A stretch of 64,000 nucleotides of DNA from Candidatus Woesearchaeota archaeon (lineage in GTDB: Archaea; Nanobdellota; Nanobdellia; Woesearchaeales; GW2011-AR4). Below the pieces are notes generated by a model. The model ran no database searches. It was not told where the DNA came from and saw nothing but the letters and a program-made list of their open reading frames with translations. The position numbers were made by a program, and so were the translations under genes. The stretch covers positions 1 to 64,000 of the forward strand of contig JACPJQ010000003.1 in assembly GCA_016187465.1 (NCBI GenBank). Reading direction: 5' to 3'. Of this stretch, positions 33,537-42,021 are shown in pieces. How positions within the stretch are numbered: the first letter of the stretch is position 1; every line of letters begins with the position of its first letter.

Positions 33537-33785
33537 TTATCTCCTTTTCTTCCTTCTTCCGCCTCGGGACATCTTGGCGCATGATATGTCGCCGCTCTTG
33601 TCGATGAAGTACAGGTAGCCGGATTTTTTCTTTACGCCAGCTTTAGCCACAACTTCAATCTTGGCTTTTCCTTTCTTTCTTCCGCCCCGGGACATCTTGG
33701 CCCTGGCTACGTTTCCGTGCTTGTCCACGAAATAAAGGTAGCCTGCTTGTTTTCTAACTCCAACTTTTGCTACTTTTTCTGCCAT
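33537..33785 (-). CDS. Small basic protein made of two tandem repeats
   Basis: 82 residues, ATG at 33785 with a good ribosome site (AGGAGGTT, 33795-33802). Two units of about 40 residues: KVGVRKQAGYLYFVDKHGNV then KAGVKKKSGYLYFIDKSGDI, each followed by a KMSRGGRKK tail. The strand-turn-strand unit with Gly-Asn/Asp in the turn plus poly-basic tail suggests a nucleic-acid or ribosome-associated role. I have no established family function. Expression is probably high given the ribosome site, unusual here. Confidence 0.8.
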   Translation of the reverse strand: MAEKVAKVGVRKQAGYLYFVDKHGNVARAKMSRGGRKKGKAKIEVVAKAGVKKKSGYLYFIDKSGDISCAKMSRGGRRKKRR

Positions 33786-33794
33786 TTTAGACTT

Positions 33795-33802
33795 AACCTC
33801 CT
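33795..33802 (-). promoter_or_regulatory. Ribosome-binding site of the tandem-repeat protein
   Basis: AGGAGGTT on the minus strand, 9 bases before the ATG at 33785. It is among the few strong Shine-Dalgarno sites in the window. Confidence 0.6.
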
Positions 33803-33935
33803 CTTATTTTATTATTTTAAGACGATTGCTAAACCCCACGTCTTAACTACCGAATACAAAATCTAGGATATATATAAACATTTCGTTTTTACGACGAGTT
33901 TAAATAAAAGTTTTCCATAAACATTAGCTGAATTT

Positions 33936-34400
33936 CTACAATTCGTCTATTTTTTTAAGATACTCTTTAATCCTGGAGCTGATGTTTGGCAATAAAAATT
34001 TCTCAATCTTCTCCTCAAAAATTTCGTTCAGGCTGCTGCGCTCTGTTATCCTGTACGCATTAAGCCTTTTTTCTATCAGCAGCAGGTCCTTCAATCTTTT
34101 CAGCTGCCTTCTTATGTTGGAAGACGCGATGCCGAGCATTGCCAGCTTCAGTCTTTTCCTTTCCTCAATAACGCGGGCGCATATCTCGTCGCTCGTCAGA
34201 TCATTCTGCTCTTTTTTTGCCTTAATCAAAACATTAAGAATATCGACAATAACATCTCTTGAGTCGCCTGGCTGCAGCAGCCCAACCGATAGGCAAAGTT
34301 TTCTTATCAGTTCCCTCTCGCCTAAATTTGCCGGCTTTTCATATCTTCTTAATGTTATTTCTGCAAGAGGGATGTCTTTAGAAATTGTCTTTTGCTTCAT
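33936..34400 (-). CDS. Predicted DNA-binding regulator
   Basis: 154 residues, ATG at 34400. Helical throughout, with a region (IASSNIRRQLKRLKDLLLIE) that reads like a winged-helix recognition helix followed by a wing (KRLNAYRITE). No ligand-binding domain. I infer a small transcription factor of a lineage-specific family. The gene is isolated, flanked by AT-rich gaps. Confidence 0.6.
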   Translation of the reverse strand: MKQKTISKDIPLAEITLRRYEKPANLGERELIRKLCLSVGLLQPGDSRDVIVDILNVLIKAKKEQNDLTSDEICARVIEERKRLKLAMLGIASSNIRRQLKRLKDLLLIEKRLNAYRITERSSLNEIFEEKIEKFLLPNISSRIKEYLKKIDEL

Positions 34401-34480
34401 GCCAAAAGAATTTAAGAAATAAGAACTATAAATAAGTTTTGATTAAAAATAAAAAAAATAAAAGAAAAAAATAATTTAAT

Positions 34481-35092
34481 TTACCACTTGCCAAATCCTG
34501 GACCAGCTGGACTATTGTAATCACCAGGTAATGGCCAACCATCTTCGGTTATAAAGTCAGCGGGAGGGTTACCTGTTACAACCTGCTGGATAACGGCGAA
34601 TGAACCCCAAATATCATGTCCGATTTCTGTACTATCAGCCGCATACCAGATTACTCCGACCTTTGTCGCGTCAGCGGGCACTGCGATGATTTTGACAAAG
34701 TAAGTCCATGTACTTCCGTCCTCGTTTACACCTGTATCATGGTTTGTCAACCAAGCTCCAGAACCGATGTAAGTAGGGAAACCATTATGCCTGTCCAATT
34801 TTGTATCACTGTCGCAATCTTGGTTACTCAACCAAGCATCGTTCCACTTCATCATCAAATTTACATCACAAAAAGGTCCACCAGCTACTCTGTCATAATC
34901 ACAGTATCTGCCATTAAACATATGGGCTTGGTAGTTATACCCGAATTGGTCATATCCTATAGATATTGGATTTCCTACACTATCCTCTAATCCACCATCT
35001 TGTATTGTTGTACATTGCTGTTTTGCTGTCACTAGTCCAACAGATAATACTAGAATAGATAGAACCAACAAACCAATTATTATTTTTTTCAT
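34481..35092 (-). CDS. Secreted cysteine-containing protein with conserved GPGFGKW end
   Basis: 203 residues, ATG at 35092 with GGGGAGGTG (35100-35108) before it. The signal peptide is IIIGLLVLSILVLSVGLVTA. The mature protein has IGYDQFGYNYQAHMFNGRYC, MKWNDAWLSNQDCDSDTKLD, GSGAWLTNHDTG and ends GPGFGKW. I know this pattern from small secreted proteins in environmental bacteria and DPANN archaea; function unknown. Four or five cysteines may form disulfides, and DxDxD-like acids may bind calcium. Confidence 0.7.
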   Translation of the reverse strand: MKKIIIGLLVLSILVLSVGLVTAKQQCTTIQDGGLEDSVGNPISIGYDQFGYNYQAHMFNGRYCDYDRVAGGPFCDVNLMMKWNDAWLSNQDCDSDTKLDRHNGFPTYIGSGAWLTNHDTGVNEDGSTWTYFVKIIAVPADATKVGVIWYAADSTEIGHDIWGSFAVIQQVVTGNPPADFITEDGWPLPGDYNSPAGPGFGKW

Positions 35093-35191
35093 TCTTTCTC
35101 ACCTCCCCCTCGTATGAGAGACAATTCTTAATTCACTTAGAATATCTTCAAAGTCTATAAAAACATTCCTACTCCGAATCCGTTTTTCGCA

Positions 35192-35692
35192 CTATAAACT
35201 TAGAATTTCGTCCTTGCTCAGCAGGCTCAACCCAGTTTTCTTGCCGATAATCTGCACTTCCATTATCTTCTGCGGATTTTCCAAATCCACTTTTGGCTTG
35301 TCAATCACTTCCGTCAGCTTCATTATCAGTTCGGTAGAATGCATGCTGTCAAAATGCCTCTTGTGCAAGTCCATCTTCCACTTTTCCGTTTTTTTGATGC
35401 CATTCTGCAGCTTCTTGACTTCTTTCTGCATGGATTTAACATTTGTAGCTATCCATTTGTCAATAGGAATCCAGTAGAAAGTGTGCTCGAACATGCCTTT
35501 CTTGCTTTTCAGCTTGCCCAAGCTCTTGACTGTCTTCTTAGCATTTCCAACTCTTAGCTTAAACAGTCCGTCAACATCTGACTTTAGAAATTTGGCTTTT
35601 TGCTTTATTGCTTTCAGTGCCTTTTCAACTTCTTCCTTCGCGCTGCCTGCACGTGAAGGCTCATGCGTCACAAGAAGGTTTGCCTCAACCAT
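35192..35692 (-). CDS. THUMP-domain RNA-binding protein
   Basis: 166 residues, ATG at 35692. LLVTHEPSRAGSAKEEVEKA with the later strand RHFDSMHSTELIMKLTEVID and VQIIGKKTGLSLLSKDEIL follows the THUMP pattern as in Tan1, which positions tRNA for cytidine acetylation. No catalytic domain is attached, so it would be an adaptor. A GAGGTGAT site precedes the start. It might instead belong to another THUMP branch. Confidence 0.78.
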   Translation of the reverse strand: MVEANLLVTHEPSRAGSAKEEVEKALKAIKQKAKFLKSDVDGLFKLRVGNAKKTVKSLGKLKSKKGMFEHTFYWIPIDKWIATNVKSMQKEVKKLQNGIKKTEKWKMDLHKRHFDSMHSTELIMKLTEVIDKPKVDLENPQKIMEVQIIGKKTGLSLLSKDEILSL

Positions 35693-35804
35693 TTTATCAC
35701 CTCTGAAAGGTTTATAATTAAGGTGTATAAATAGTTTTCCGTAGGGTCATGCAAAAACCACAAGTTTTAAATATATGTACACACATACACATACACAGAT
35801 TAAG

Positions 35805-36047
35805 ATGGGAACAAAAACAATATCCATAATGGATGATGTATACGAGCTTTTGGTTAGAAATAAAAAGCCTAAGGAAAGCTTTTCAGAAGAGCTGAGGAGA
35901 ATTGTGCCTAAAAAAGGCAACATAATGGAATGTGCAGGCTTATGGAAGCATATGAGCGACAAAGAAGCGGATGATATAAAAAAATCTATAGATGATTTTG
36001 GCAGGAAATTTACTAAATCTCTTCTGAAGAGGACAAGCGGAATATGA
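35805..36047 (+). CDS. vapB: VapB-type antitoxin (RelB/DUF217-like)
   Basis: 80 residues from the ATG at 35805, preferred over the frame from 35775 which would translate a CA-rich microsatellite; TTTAAATATA at 35766-35775 fits transcription starting near 35796. KTISIMDDVYELLVRNKKP with SFSEELRRI is the N-terminal DNA-binding part of archaeal VapB/UPF0330 antitoxins. It overlaps the toxin start by four bases (ATGA), the classical arrangement. Confidence 0.88.
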   Translation: MGTKTISIMDDVYELLVRNKKPKESFSEELRRIVPKKGNIMECAGLWKHMSDKEADDIKKSIDDFGRKFTKSLLKRTSGI

Positions 36048-36439
36048 GATGCCTGGACACAACATTTTTAATAGATTTTCTGAAAAATGACAGGTATGCA
36101 GTTGATAAAGCCTCTGAAATAAAAGAAGATACTCTTATCACAACAAGCATTAATATTTTTGAGGTTTTGCTTGGGATATATAGAAAAAAAGAGCCCGCAC
36201 GCGATGAAATGGAAAAATTCATTAGATTAATAAGCAATTTTGATATACTGCATTTTGATATGGAATCATCCTTTACAGCTTCAAAAATAACAGCCGACTT
36301 AATAAGGCAAGGAAGAGAAATTGATGCAATGGATTGCCTAATCGCAGGAGCAATGCTCTCCAAAAATTGCAATACTATTGTAACTCGAAATAAAGAGCAT
36401 TTCCAAAGAATAAAAGGGATTAGGGTTGAGGGATACTAG
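36044..36439 (+). CDS. vapC: VapC PIN-domain toxin
   Basis: 131 residues, ATG at 36044. A PIN ribonuclease with the acidic tetrad: D5 in CLDTTFLIDFL, the glutamate in TSINIFEVLLG, aspartates in EIDAMDCLIAGAM and the T/N-R-N motif IVTRNKEHFQRI. Likely cleaves RNA when the VapB antitoxin is lost. Translationally coupled to the antitoxin. Length normal. Confidence 0.92.
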   Translation: MRCLDTTFLIDFLKNDRYAVDKASEIKEDTLITTSINIFEVLLGIYRKKEPARDEMEKFIRLISNFDILHFDMESSFTASKITADLIRQGREIDAMDCLIAGAMLSKNCNTIVTRNKEHFQRIKGIRVEGY

Positions 36440-36475
36440 AATGGGAGTTACATTCAAATCAAAGATAGACCCTAT

Positions 36476-36916
36476 TTAGTAACGTGATACAGAATGTGTT
36501 CTCACGAATTCGTTAATTCTCTGCCTTTCAGCAGTCATCTCCGCCTCATACTGTCTCATTTCTCGCTCAATAATCGGACTTAATCCATCCTCACTTGTTG
36601 AAGGTGTTTCAATCTCGATATTGTGGCCATTACCACCATCTCCAGTAGGACATTCTCCGTATTCTAATAAAAATTTATATTCAACTCCTTGCATCCTGCC
36701 AATGTACCTGATATTCCTATTACCCCCTTTAAGAGGAGTATCTGCTTTATAAGCGACTGTCAGTTGTTGTTTTATAACTCTTTGTAAATTATCTAACTTA
36801 CAGCCACGAGCAATGACATGCATATAATTAACTCTTTTATCTCCTTCTGTTTCAACATCACTTGAGAATCCATAATCTGGCGTCACGCTCTTGAATTCAT
36901 GTTTTGGCTTAACCAT
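36476..36916 (-). CDS. Hypothetical protein
   Basis: 146 residues from the ATG at 36916; the upstream extension to 36967 is unlikely. Mixed structure with beta strands (VNYMHVIARGC, RNIRYIGRMQGVEYKFLLEY) and a helical charged end (MRQYEAEMTAERQRINEFV). No family recognised. No membrane segment. It converges with VapC, 36 bases between stops. Confidence 0.5.
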   Translation of the reverse strand: MVKPKHEFKSVTPDYGFSSDVETEGDKRVNYMHVIARGCKLDNLQRVIKQQLTVAYKADTPLKGGNRNIRYIGRMQGVEYKFLLEYGECPTGDGGNGHNIEIETPSTSEDGLSPIIEREMRQYEAEMTAERQRINEFVRTHSVSRY

Positions 36917-37054
36917 GATAAATTGGAATCGCAAGAAGTTTATAAATTTACTGCAAAATCGCTTCACTCTTTTTATTAATGGACTCCAAATTTACTTTAC
37001 TTGTAAACCTTTTCAGAAAACGATTCAACAGCAATTCACTTAGTTTATCTTTCT

Positions 37055-40000
37055 CTAAACTTTGTCAAACCCAATCTCAAACTCTTTCCCTTTGACTTTT
37101 TCCCTGCTCACAAATGCGTGCTTCTTGCTCGGCTCAAGGTCTGAAATCCTGAACTGCGAAGCGCCTACTTTTTCCTTTATCACCAAAGTCCACTCGCTCA
37201 GCATTTCCCTAAGCTCGCTGTCAGTTCTTATAAAAAGGGATATGCTGTCAGACTTCTGCAGCCCTGCCTTCTTCCTCAAAGCCTGCACCCTCCTCATAAT
37301 CTCCCGCGCAAATCCCTCTGCCTCTAACTCGTCATTTATCTCCCGATTAAGGTAAACAAACCCGTCTTTGAATGCGCCTTCCGCATACGGCAGAGGAACT
37401 TCTCTTGTAAAAATCAGGTGCTCTTTTGTAATGCTTGCTTCCTCTCCGTCAATCTTGAAAGAATACTTGCCTTTCTCCTGTATGCGCTTCAGAATGGTTT
37501 CAGGGCTGTCAATTGTAAGCTGCGCTATTATCTTTGGTGCAAGGTCGCCGAATTCAGGCCCAATCTTCGAATAATCGGCTTTTATCTTTACCCTAAGATT
37601 TGGCATTGCCTCAACAATGCCTATCCTTTTCGCATTCACTTGTTTTTTGATGGCTTCTTTTAATCTTTCAACTGCCTTGGCTGCGTTCCCGTTCTTTGTA
37701 GCTACCACAATCTCTTTCAGCGGCCATCTGACTCCAAGCTGTAGCTTTTCCCTCACGGCAAGCGCGCTCTGGACAATCTCGCTTGTTACCATCATTGCTT
37801 CTTCAAGCTCTTCGTCAATCAGCTCATCCTTGTGCATTGGCCAATCAAACAAATGGATGCTTTCCTCTTTCAGCCTGAATTCATGCCTTAAGTTTTGGTA
37901 CATCGCTTCTGTCACAAACGGCGCAATCGGGGCGAGCAATTTCAGCGATTCCAGCAAAACATTAAACACTGAGTAAATTACTGCCTTTTTTTCCTCTTCG
38001 CTTCCCATTGATGCCTTATCCCTTGTCAATTGTATATATGTTCTGCTCAGCTCCAAAAATAATTCCTCAACAAGCCATGGCGCCTCATTAAGCCTGCAGC
38101 CTTCAAACACTTCTGCCATTTTTTTAATTGTTGAGTTCAGTTTTGACAGGATATACTGCTCCTCAGCTTCCGGCTTAAGGCTGCTGTATTTCAGCTCGCT
38201 TGGGTTCACACTGGTGTTTTTTGCCATCTCGATAAGGAATTTGTGCAGATTCCAGAGCACTGTCAGATTCTTGTGCTTGACTTTCATGTCGTCAAAATTA
38301 TAATTGATGTCTATGCCGGGAGATGTGCCTCCTATCATGTAATGCCTTAAAGTATCGGCTCCGTATTCCATTATGACTTCCTGCGGCAGTATATAGTTTC
38401 CAAGTGACTTGCTCATCTTCCTTCCCTGCGCATCATTGATGAAGCCGTGCATGTAAACAGATTTGAAGGAAGCATTGTTCATTGCAACCATTGATGCAAC
38501 AAGCAGAAGATTAAACCAGCCTCTGATTTGGTCTATGCCCTCCAAAATAAAGTCTGCTGGATAAAGCTTCTCAAACAGATCTTTTCTTCTCGGGTAGTCC
38601 AGGCAGTTCCATGATGCAGAGCCCGCATCTATCCATACGTCCAGCACATCGGCAATTCTTTCTTTCACGCTGCCGCACTTGCATTTTATTTTTACCTCGT
38701 CAATCCACGGCTTGTGAAGGTCTTCCGGGATTCTTCCGGCAAGATCTTTTAATTCAGCTATCGAGCCGACAACAGCAAAGTCTTTGCACTGCCTGCATTT
38801 CCATATTGGCAGCGGAGTTCCCCAGTATCTCTGCCTTGTTATTCCATTATCTCTCAAGTTGGCAAGCCAGTTGTCAAAATTTCTTGAGCCGGCAAAATCA
38901 GGAACCCATTTTATGCCTTTGTTGAGCTCCCTCATCTTCTCCTTCAAATCCTCAATCCTGAAGAACCATTGAGTTGTTGTCCTGAAAATCACAAGATTTT
39001 TGCAGCGCCAGCAGTGCGCATAGTCATGCTCTATGTTTGTCTCTGCAATCAGCAGCCCTTTTTTTCGTATAAATTCTGTTATTTTTTTATCGTCTTTTTT
39101 TGCGGTAAGCCCTTTGAATATGCCGATTGTCTCGTCAAAAATACCTCTTTCTGTTAAAGTGTTAAACGGAGGTATATTGTTTCTATGTCCTACTTCATAG
39201 TCTTCAGGCCCGCATCCGGGCGCCATATGCACCAGTCCGGAGCCTGCGCTTGTATCAACATACTCCTCGCTCAGCACGATAGTATGGACTTTAGGATGCT
39301 TGCTTTTCAGCTCCTTAAACTGGTGCGTTTCATTTTCAAAAGGATGGATATACTCTAGTCCAAGAAGTTTATCACCGTTAAATTCCTCAACAACAGAAAA
39401 TTGCTTTTCAGCTACTCCGCTAATCAAGCTTGCCGATAATGCTTTTGCGACTATCCAGACTTCATCGCCGACCTTTGCTTTTATGTATTCAAGGTTAGGA
39501 TTAACCATCACTCCCAAGTTGAAAGGTATTGTCCATGGAGTTGTTGTCCAGATTATTAAAAATTCATTATGCTTGTTTTTGACAGGAAATTTGACAAAAA
39601 TTGATGAATCTGTTATACTTTCGTAAATGAGCTCGTGCTTTGCCAATGATGTAGCGCATGATGCGCACCAGTGCATTGTCTTTTCACCTTCATACAATCT
39701 GCCGTTCTCATGCGCTTTTTTTATAAGCCACCATTCGCCTTCCATGTATGAGTTTTGTATTGACTGGTACGCGTTTTCAAAATCCATCCATACGCCTATC
39801 CTTTTAAAGTCATTGCTCATTGAAACCATGTTTGTTATTGCAAATTCCCTGCACGCATTCACAAAATTAGCTATTCCGTAATTCGGAATCTCGTCCTTGC
39901 TTTTCAGCCCAAGATTCTTTTCAACAGCCTGCTCTGTCGGAAGCCCGTGCATGTCATAGCCCGCCCTGTCCCACACGTCAAAGCCCTGCATCCTTTTGTA

Positions 40001-40198
40001 CCTCAGCACGCTGTCCTTCAATGCCTTGTTCCATGCTGTGCCGAGATGGACTTTTCCTGAAGTGTACGGCGGCCCGTCCAGGAAGTAGAACTTTTTTTTG
40101 CCTGCGTTTTTTTCTTTTGCTTTCTCATAAATCCTGTTCTTATTCCAGAAGTCAATTATTTCAGGCTCCAGCTTTGTTGCTTCATAGTTCTGAATCAT
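37055..40198 (-). CDS. ileS: Isoleucyl-tRNA synthetase
   Basis: 1047 residues, ATG at 40198. Charges tRNA-Ile. The class I signature is HLGTAW (51-56) after GPPYTSGKV and the second loop is GRKMSKSLGNY near 594. The CP1 editing domain has TTTPWTIPFNLGVMVNPNL. A zinc knuckle CWRCKNLVIFRTTTQWFF and a further CRQC...CKCG pattern are present, followed by the anticodon-binding helices. Length and domain order are those of archaeal/eukaryotic-type IleRS. Upstream on the same strand lies a coiled-coil protein gene, 22 bases away. Confidence 0.97.
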   Translation of the reverse strand: MIQNYEATKLEPEIIDFWNKNRIYEKAKEKNAGKKKFYFLDGPPYTSGKVHLGTAWNKALKDSVLRYKRMQGFDVWDRAGYDMHGLPTEQAVEKNLGLKSKDEIPNYGIANFVNACREFAITNMVSMSNDFKRIGVWMDFENAYQSIQNSYMEGEWWLIKKAHENGRLYEGEKTMHWCASCATSLAKHELIYESITDSSIFVKFPVKNKHNEFLIIWTTTPWTIPFNLGVMVNPNLEYIKAKVGDEVWIVAKALSASLISGVAEKQFSVVEEFNGDKLLGLEYIHPFENETHQFKELKSKHPKVHTIVLSEEYVDTSAGSGLVHMAPGCGPEDYEVGHRNNIPPFNTLTERGIFDETIGIFKGLTAKKDDKKITEFIRKKGLLIAETNIEHDYAHCWRCKNLVIFRTTTQWFFRIEDLKEKMRELNKGIKWVPDFAGSRNFDNWLANLRDNGITRQRYWGTPLPIWKCRQCKDFAVVGSIAELKDLAGRIPEDLHKPWIDEVKIKCKCGSVKERIADVLDVWIDAGSASWNCLDYPRRKDLFEKLYPADFILEGIDQIRGWFNLLLVASMVAMNNASFKSVYMHGFINDAQGRKMSKSLGNYILPQEVIMEYGADTLRHYMIGGTSPGIDINYNFDDMKVKHKNLTVLWNLHKFLIEMAKNTSVNPSELKYSSLKPEAEEQYILSKLNSTIKKMAEVFEGCRLNEAPWLVEELFLELSRTYIQLTRDKASMGSEEEKKAVIYSVFNVLLESLKLLAPIAPFVTEAMYQNLRHEFRLKEESIHLFDWPMHKDELIDEELEEAMMVTSEIVQSALAVREKLQLGVRWPLKEIVVATKNGNAAKAVERLKEAIKKQVNAKRIGIVEAMPNLRVKIKADYSKIGPEFGDLAPKIIAQLTIDSPETILKRIQEKGKYSFKIDGEEASITKEHLIFTREVPLPYAEGAFKDGFVYLNREINDELEAEGFAREIMRRVQALRKKAGLQKSDSISLFIRTDSELREMLSEWTLVIKEKVGASQFRISDLEPSKKHAFVSREKVKGKEFEIGFDKV

Positions 40199-40220
40199 TT
40201 TACGGAATGAGTTAAGCTGC

Positions 40221-40787
40221 TTATTTAAATTTTTGTAGGCTTTTTATATGCCGCTTTGTTAATTTTAAAAATAATTTTATTGCTCCAGCCAAGGCTTTTT
40301 TCTGTTTTTTATGTATTGAATGAAGCTGCTCGGTGTGATTATTGTACTTATTCTCAATCTTTATCTTGTTGTCAAGGCTTTTGGGCAATAAGTTTAAGTG
40401 GTGTTTTTTTATTTCTGCAAGCTTCGCCTTGAAATCATTCAGCTCGTTTATTATTGTGTCTATCTTTGTTTCTTCCTTGTTCAGGAATACGTTCAGCACA
40501 ACGTCCATTGGCTCTTTTGCCAGTGTCGAGTGCAGCATATGAAGCTTTTCATTTATCTTTTTTTTGCCGCTGATTTCCGCTGCCAGCTCCCTCATCTTGC
40601 CCAACGAGCTTAAATCCTGCATCTCATGGAGCACTTCCCTTCCTATAACCATATGCTCTCTTTCAAAATTCTCAAAAACCTTGGAAGACCTGCTTAGGCT
40701 TATGAGCTCATCCTTTAAAGAATAGAATTCAGCTTCATTTGCGCCTTTCAGCTCGTCTATATACCTTTCAACGTCTTTGCTTGCCAT
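40221..40787 (-). CDS. Coiled-coil protein
   Basis: 188 residues, ATG at 40787. Almost wholly helical and charged with heptad-like spacing (LNDFKAKLAEIKKHHLNLL, HSIHKKQKKALAGAIKLFL). No catalytic motif or membrane segment. It overlaps the AbrB-like gene by 20 bases and precedes IleRS, so the three may share a transcript. Function unknown. Confidence 0.65.
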   Translation of the reverse strand: MASKDVERYIDELKGANEAEFYSLKDELISLSRSSKVFENFEREHMVIGREVLHEMQDLSSLGKMRELAAEISGKKKINEKLHMLHSTLAKEPMDVVLNVFLNKEETKIDTIINELNDFKAKLAEIKKHHLNLLPKSLDNKIKIENKYNNHTEQLHSIHKKQKKALAGAIKLFLKLTKRHIKSLQKFK

Positions 40788-40929
40788 CTTTTTTTACACT
40801 TTCAATTGTAATCCTGACTATCTCATTTTCCTTAAGATTGAGAATCTTGACTACCTCAAGAGGTATATTTATCCCTAAACTTGTCCCCGTCTTCCTCACA
40901 TACCTCACAAACTCCTCTTTTCCAGCCAT
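40768..40929 (-). CDS. AbrB/SpoVT-type DNA-binding protein
   Basis: 53 residues from the ATG at 40929; the longer frame to 40965 adds a hydrophobic stretch that looks untranslated. FVRYVRKTGTSLGINIPLEV with ILNLKENEIVRITIE is the swapped-hairpin AbrB fold. Small regulators like this often act as antitoxins or promoter-binding proteins. It overlaps the coiled-coil gene, the possible partner. Confidence 0.8.
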   Translation of the reverse strand: MAGKEEFVRYVRKTGTSLGINIPLEVVKILNLKENEIVRITIESVKKDGKQRR

Positions 40930-41013
40930 AAGATTAAATAATATTAAATAATATACAAATTTCATTAGAAGTATTTAAAAGTTGCTGTTTGGGATTTTTA
41001 AAAAAACAAGAAC

Positions 41014-41958
41014 TTATTCTTTAATTGAAATTTCTTCCCGGTGTGATATGCCTAATCTCGCATAGCTTGGCTGCAGCATTTGAATCAGCGCTTCTCTGAT
41101 GTTATCATTTCGTGCGACAATTGCCGTCTGCTTTATATAAGGATTAACCTCAAGTTCATTTCCATCCATTCTGCTTACCTTAGCTCCAGCATTTAATGCA
41201 AGGAAAACCGGAGTGAGTTCGTATAACTGCTTTGGAAGCAATTCAGCAGCGCAACTCAATGCATCTTTGCTATTAGAAACCACTCTAAGATTATGAAGTC
41301 CACCACCATCATTTATGAACTTTTTTATCCTCCCTGATTGAAGAAGGTTGTAAATTTCAATAGCTATCTCTGCACGACGAGAAGTTTGTGTGTATGCAGC
41401 AAGCGAAATAGCTTCACTTCCGCTTGACTCGAGATGAATATACCTTTTTTTATCAGAATTGGGATTGTTAAATCTGTGTCTGTATGTCCCTAACTCATCT
41501 ATTCCAAAATGGGGATTGTTAAATCTGTGTCTGTATGTCCCTAACCCATCTATCCCATAGATTTGCTTTCTCCATAAATCACCAACAACAGCTGCAACTA
41601 CACTCCAATGTTCTCCGTTTTTTCTTATTTTCATGAGAGATGTACTGGTAGGGCTTGAATAAGGGCCCATTAAATTTACTAAGCTGCTTCCATCTACGGG
41701 GTCGCTTATAACTAATTCGCTTAACTCTTGTTGAAGAAATTTATTACCCTCTTCTGTGAATAGGGACGTATTTTCGAAGTTTTGAAATATGATACGTTTT
41801 GCGACATTGTCTAGATTTGTCTGCTCGTTGCCGTTCTTTGGGTCTGTCGTTAGCGTATCCCTTCTGCTTTGGAAATAATGCCTAGCTCCTGAAATAACTT
41901 TTCCTACTACTTCTTCTAATCTTTCTTGCTCTCGCTCATCGAGATTAAAAAATACCAT
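41014..41958 (-). CDS. Inositol monophosphatase-superfamily protein with internal duplication
   Basis: 314 residues, ATG at 41958. SLFTEEGNKF and ISDPVDGSSLVN match the two metal-binding motifs of the IMPase/FBPase superfamily, and GAKVSRMDGNELEVNPY resembles the third (G-x5-DG). Family members remove phosphate from inositol phosphate, fructose-1,6-bisphosphate or PAP. An exact-frame 17-residue duplication (GLGTYRHRFNN, then ELGTYRHRFNN) sits mid-chain. Substrate undetermined; the conserved acids appear intact so it may still be active. Confidence 0.75.
   Translation of the reverse strand: MVFFNLDEREQERLEEVVGKVISGARHYFQSRRDTLTTDPKNGNEQTNLDNVAKRIIFQNFENTSLFTEEGNKFLQQELSELVISDPVDGSSLVNLMGPYSSPTSTSLMKIRKNGEHWSVVAAVVGDLWRKQIYGIDGLGTYRHRFNNPHFGIDELGTYRHRFNNPNSDKKRYIHLESSGSEAISLAAYTQTSRRAEIAIEIYNLLQSGRIKKFINDGGGLHNLRVVSNSKDALSCAAELLPKQLYELTPVFLALNAGAKVSRMDGNELEVNPYIKQTAIVARNDNIREALIQMLQPSYARLGISHREEISIKE
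41461..41562. repeat. 51-bp tandem duplication within the phosphatase gene
   Basis: Two copies, starting at 41461 and 41512, share about 42 nearly identical bases (33 of them identical in a row, with later C/T differences). The period of 51 preserves the frame and duplicates 17 residues. The near identity indicates a recent event. Confidence 0.85.
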
Positions 41959-42021
41959 TAGAATTTAGTTTTCATAACTCTATTTAAACCTTTCTATTTT
42001 CTAACTACTTAATAGTAACAT

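Noticed and set aside
35776-35800. Start of VapB at 35775
   Set aside because: It would translate an ACAC-rich microsatellite and starts at the TATA box; the ATG at 35805 fits the family start.
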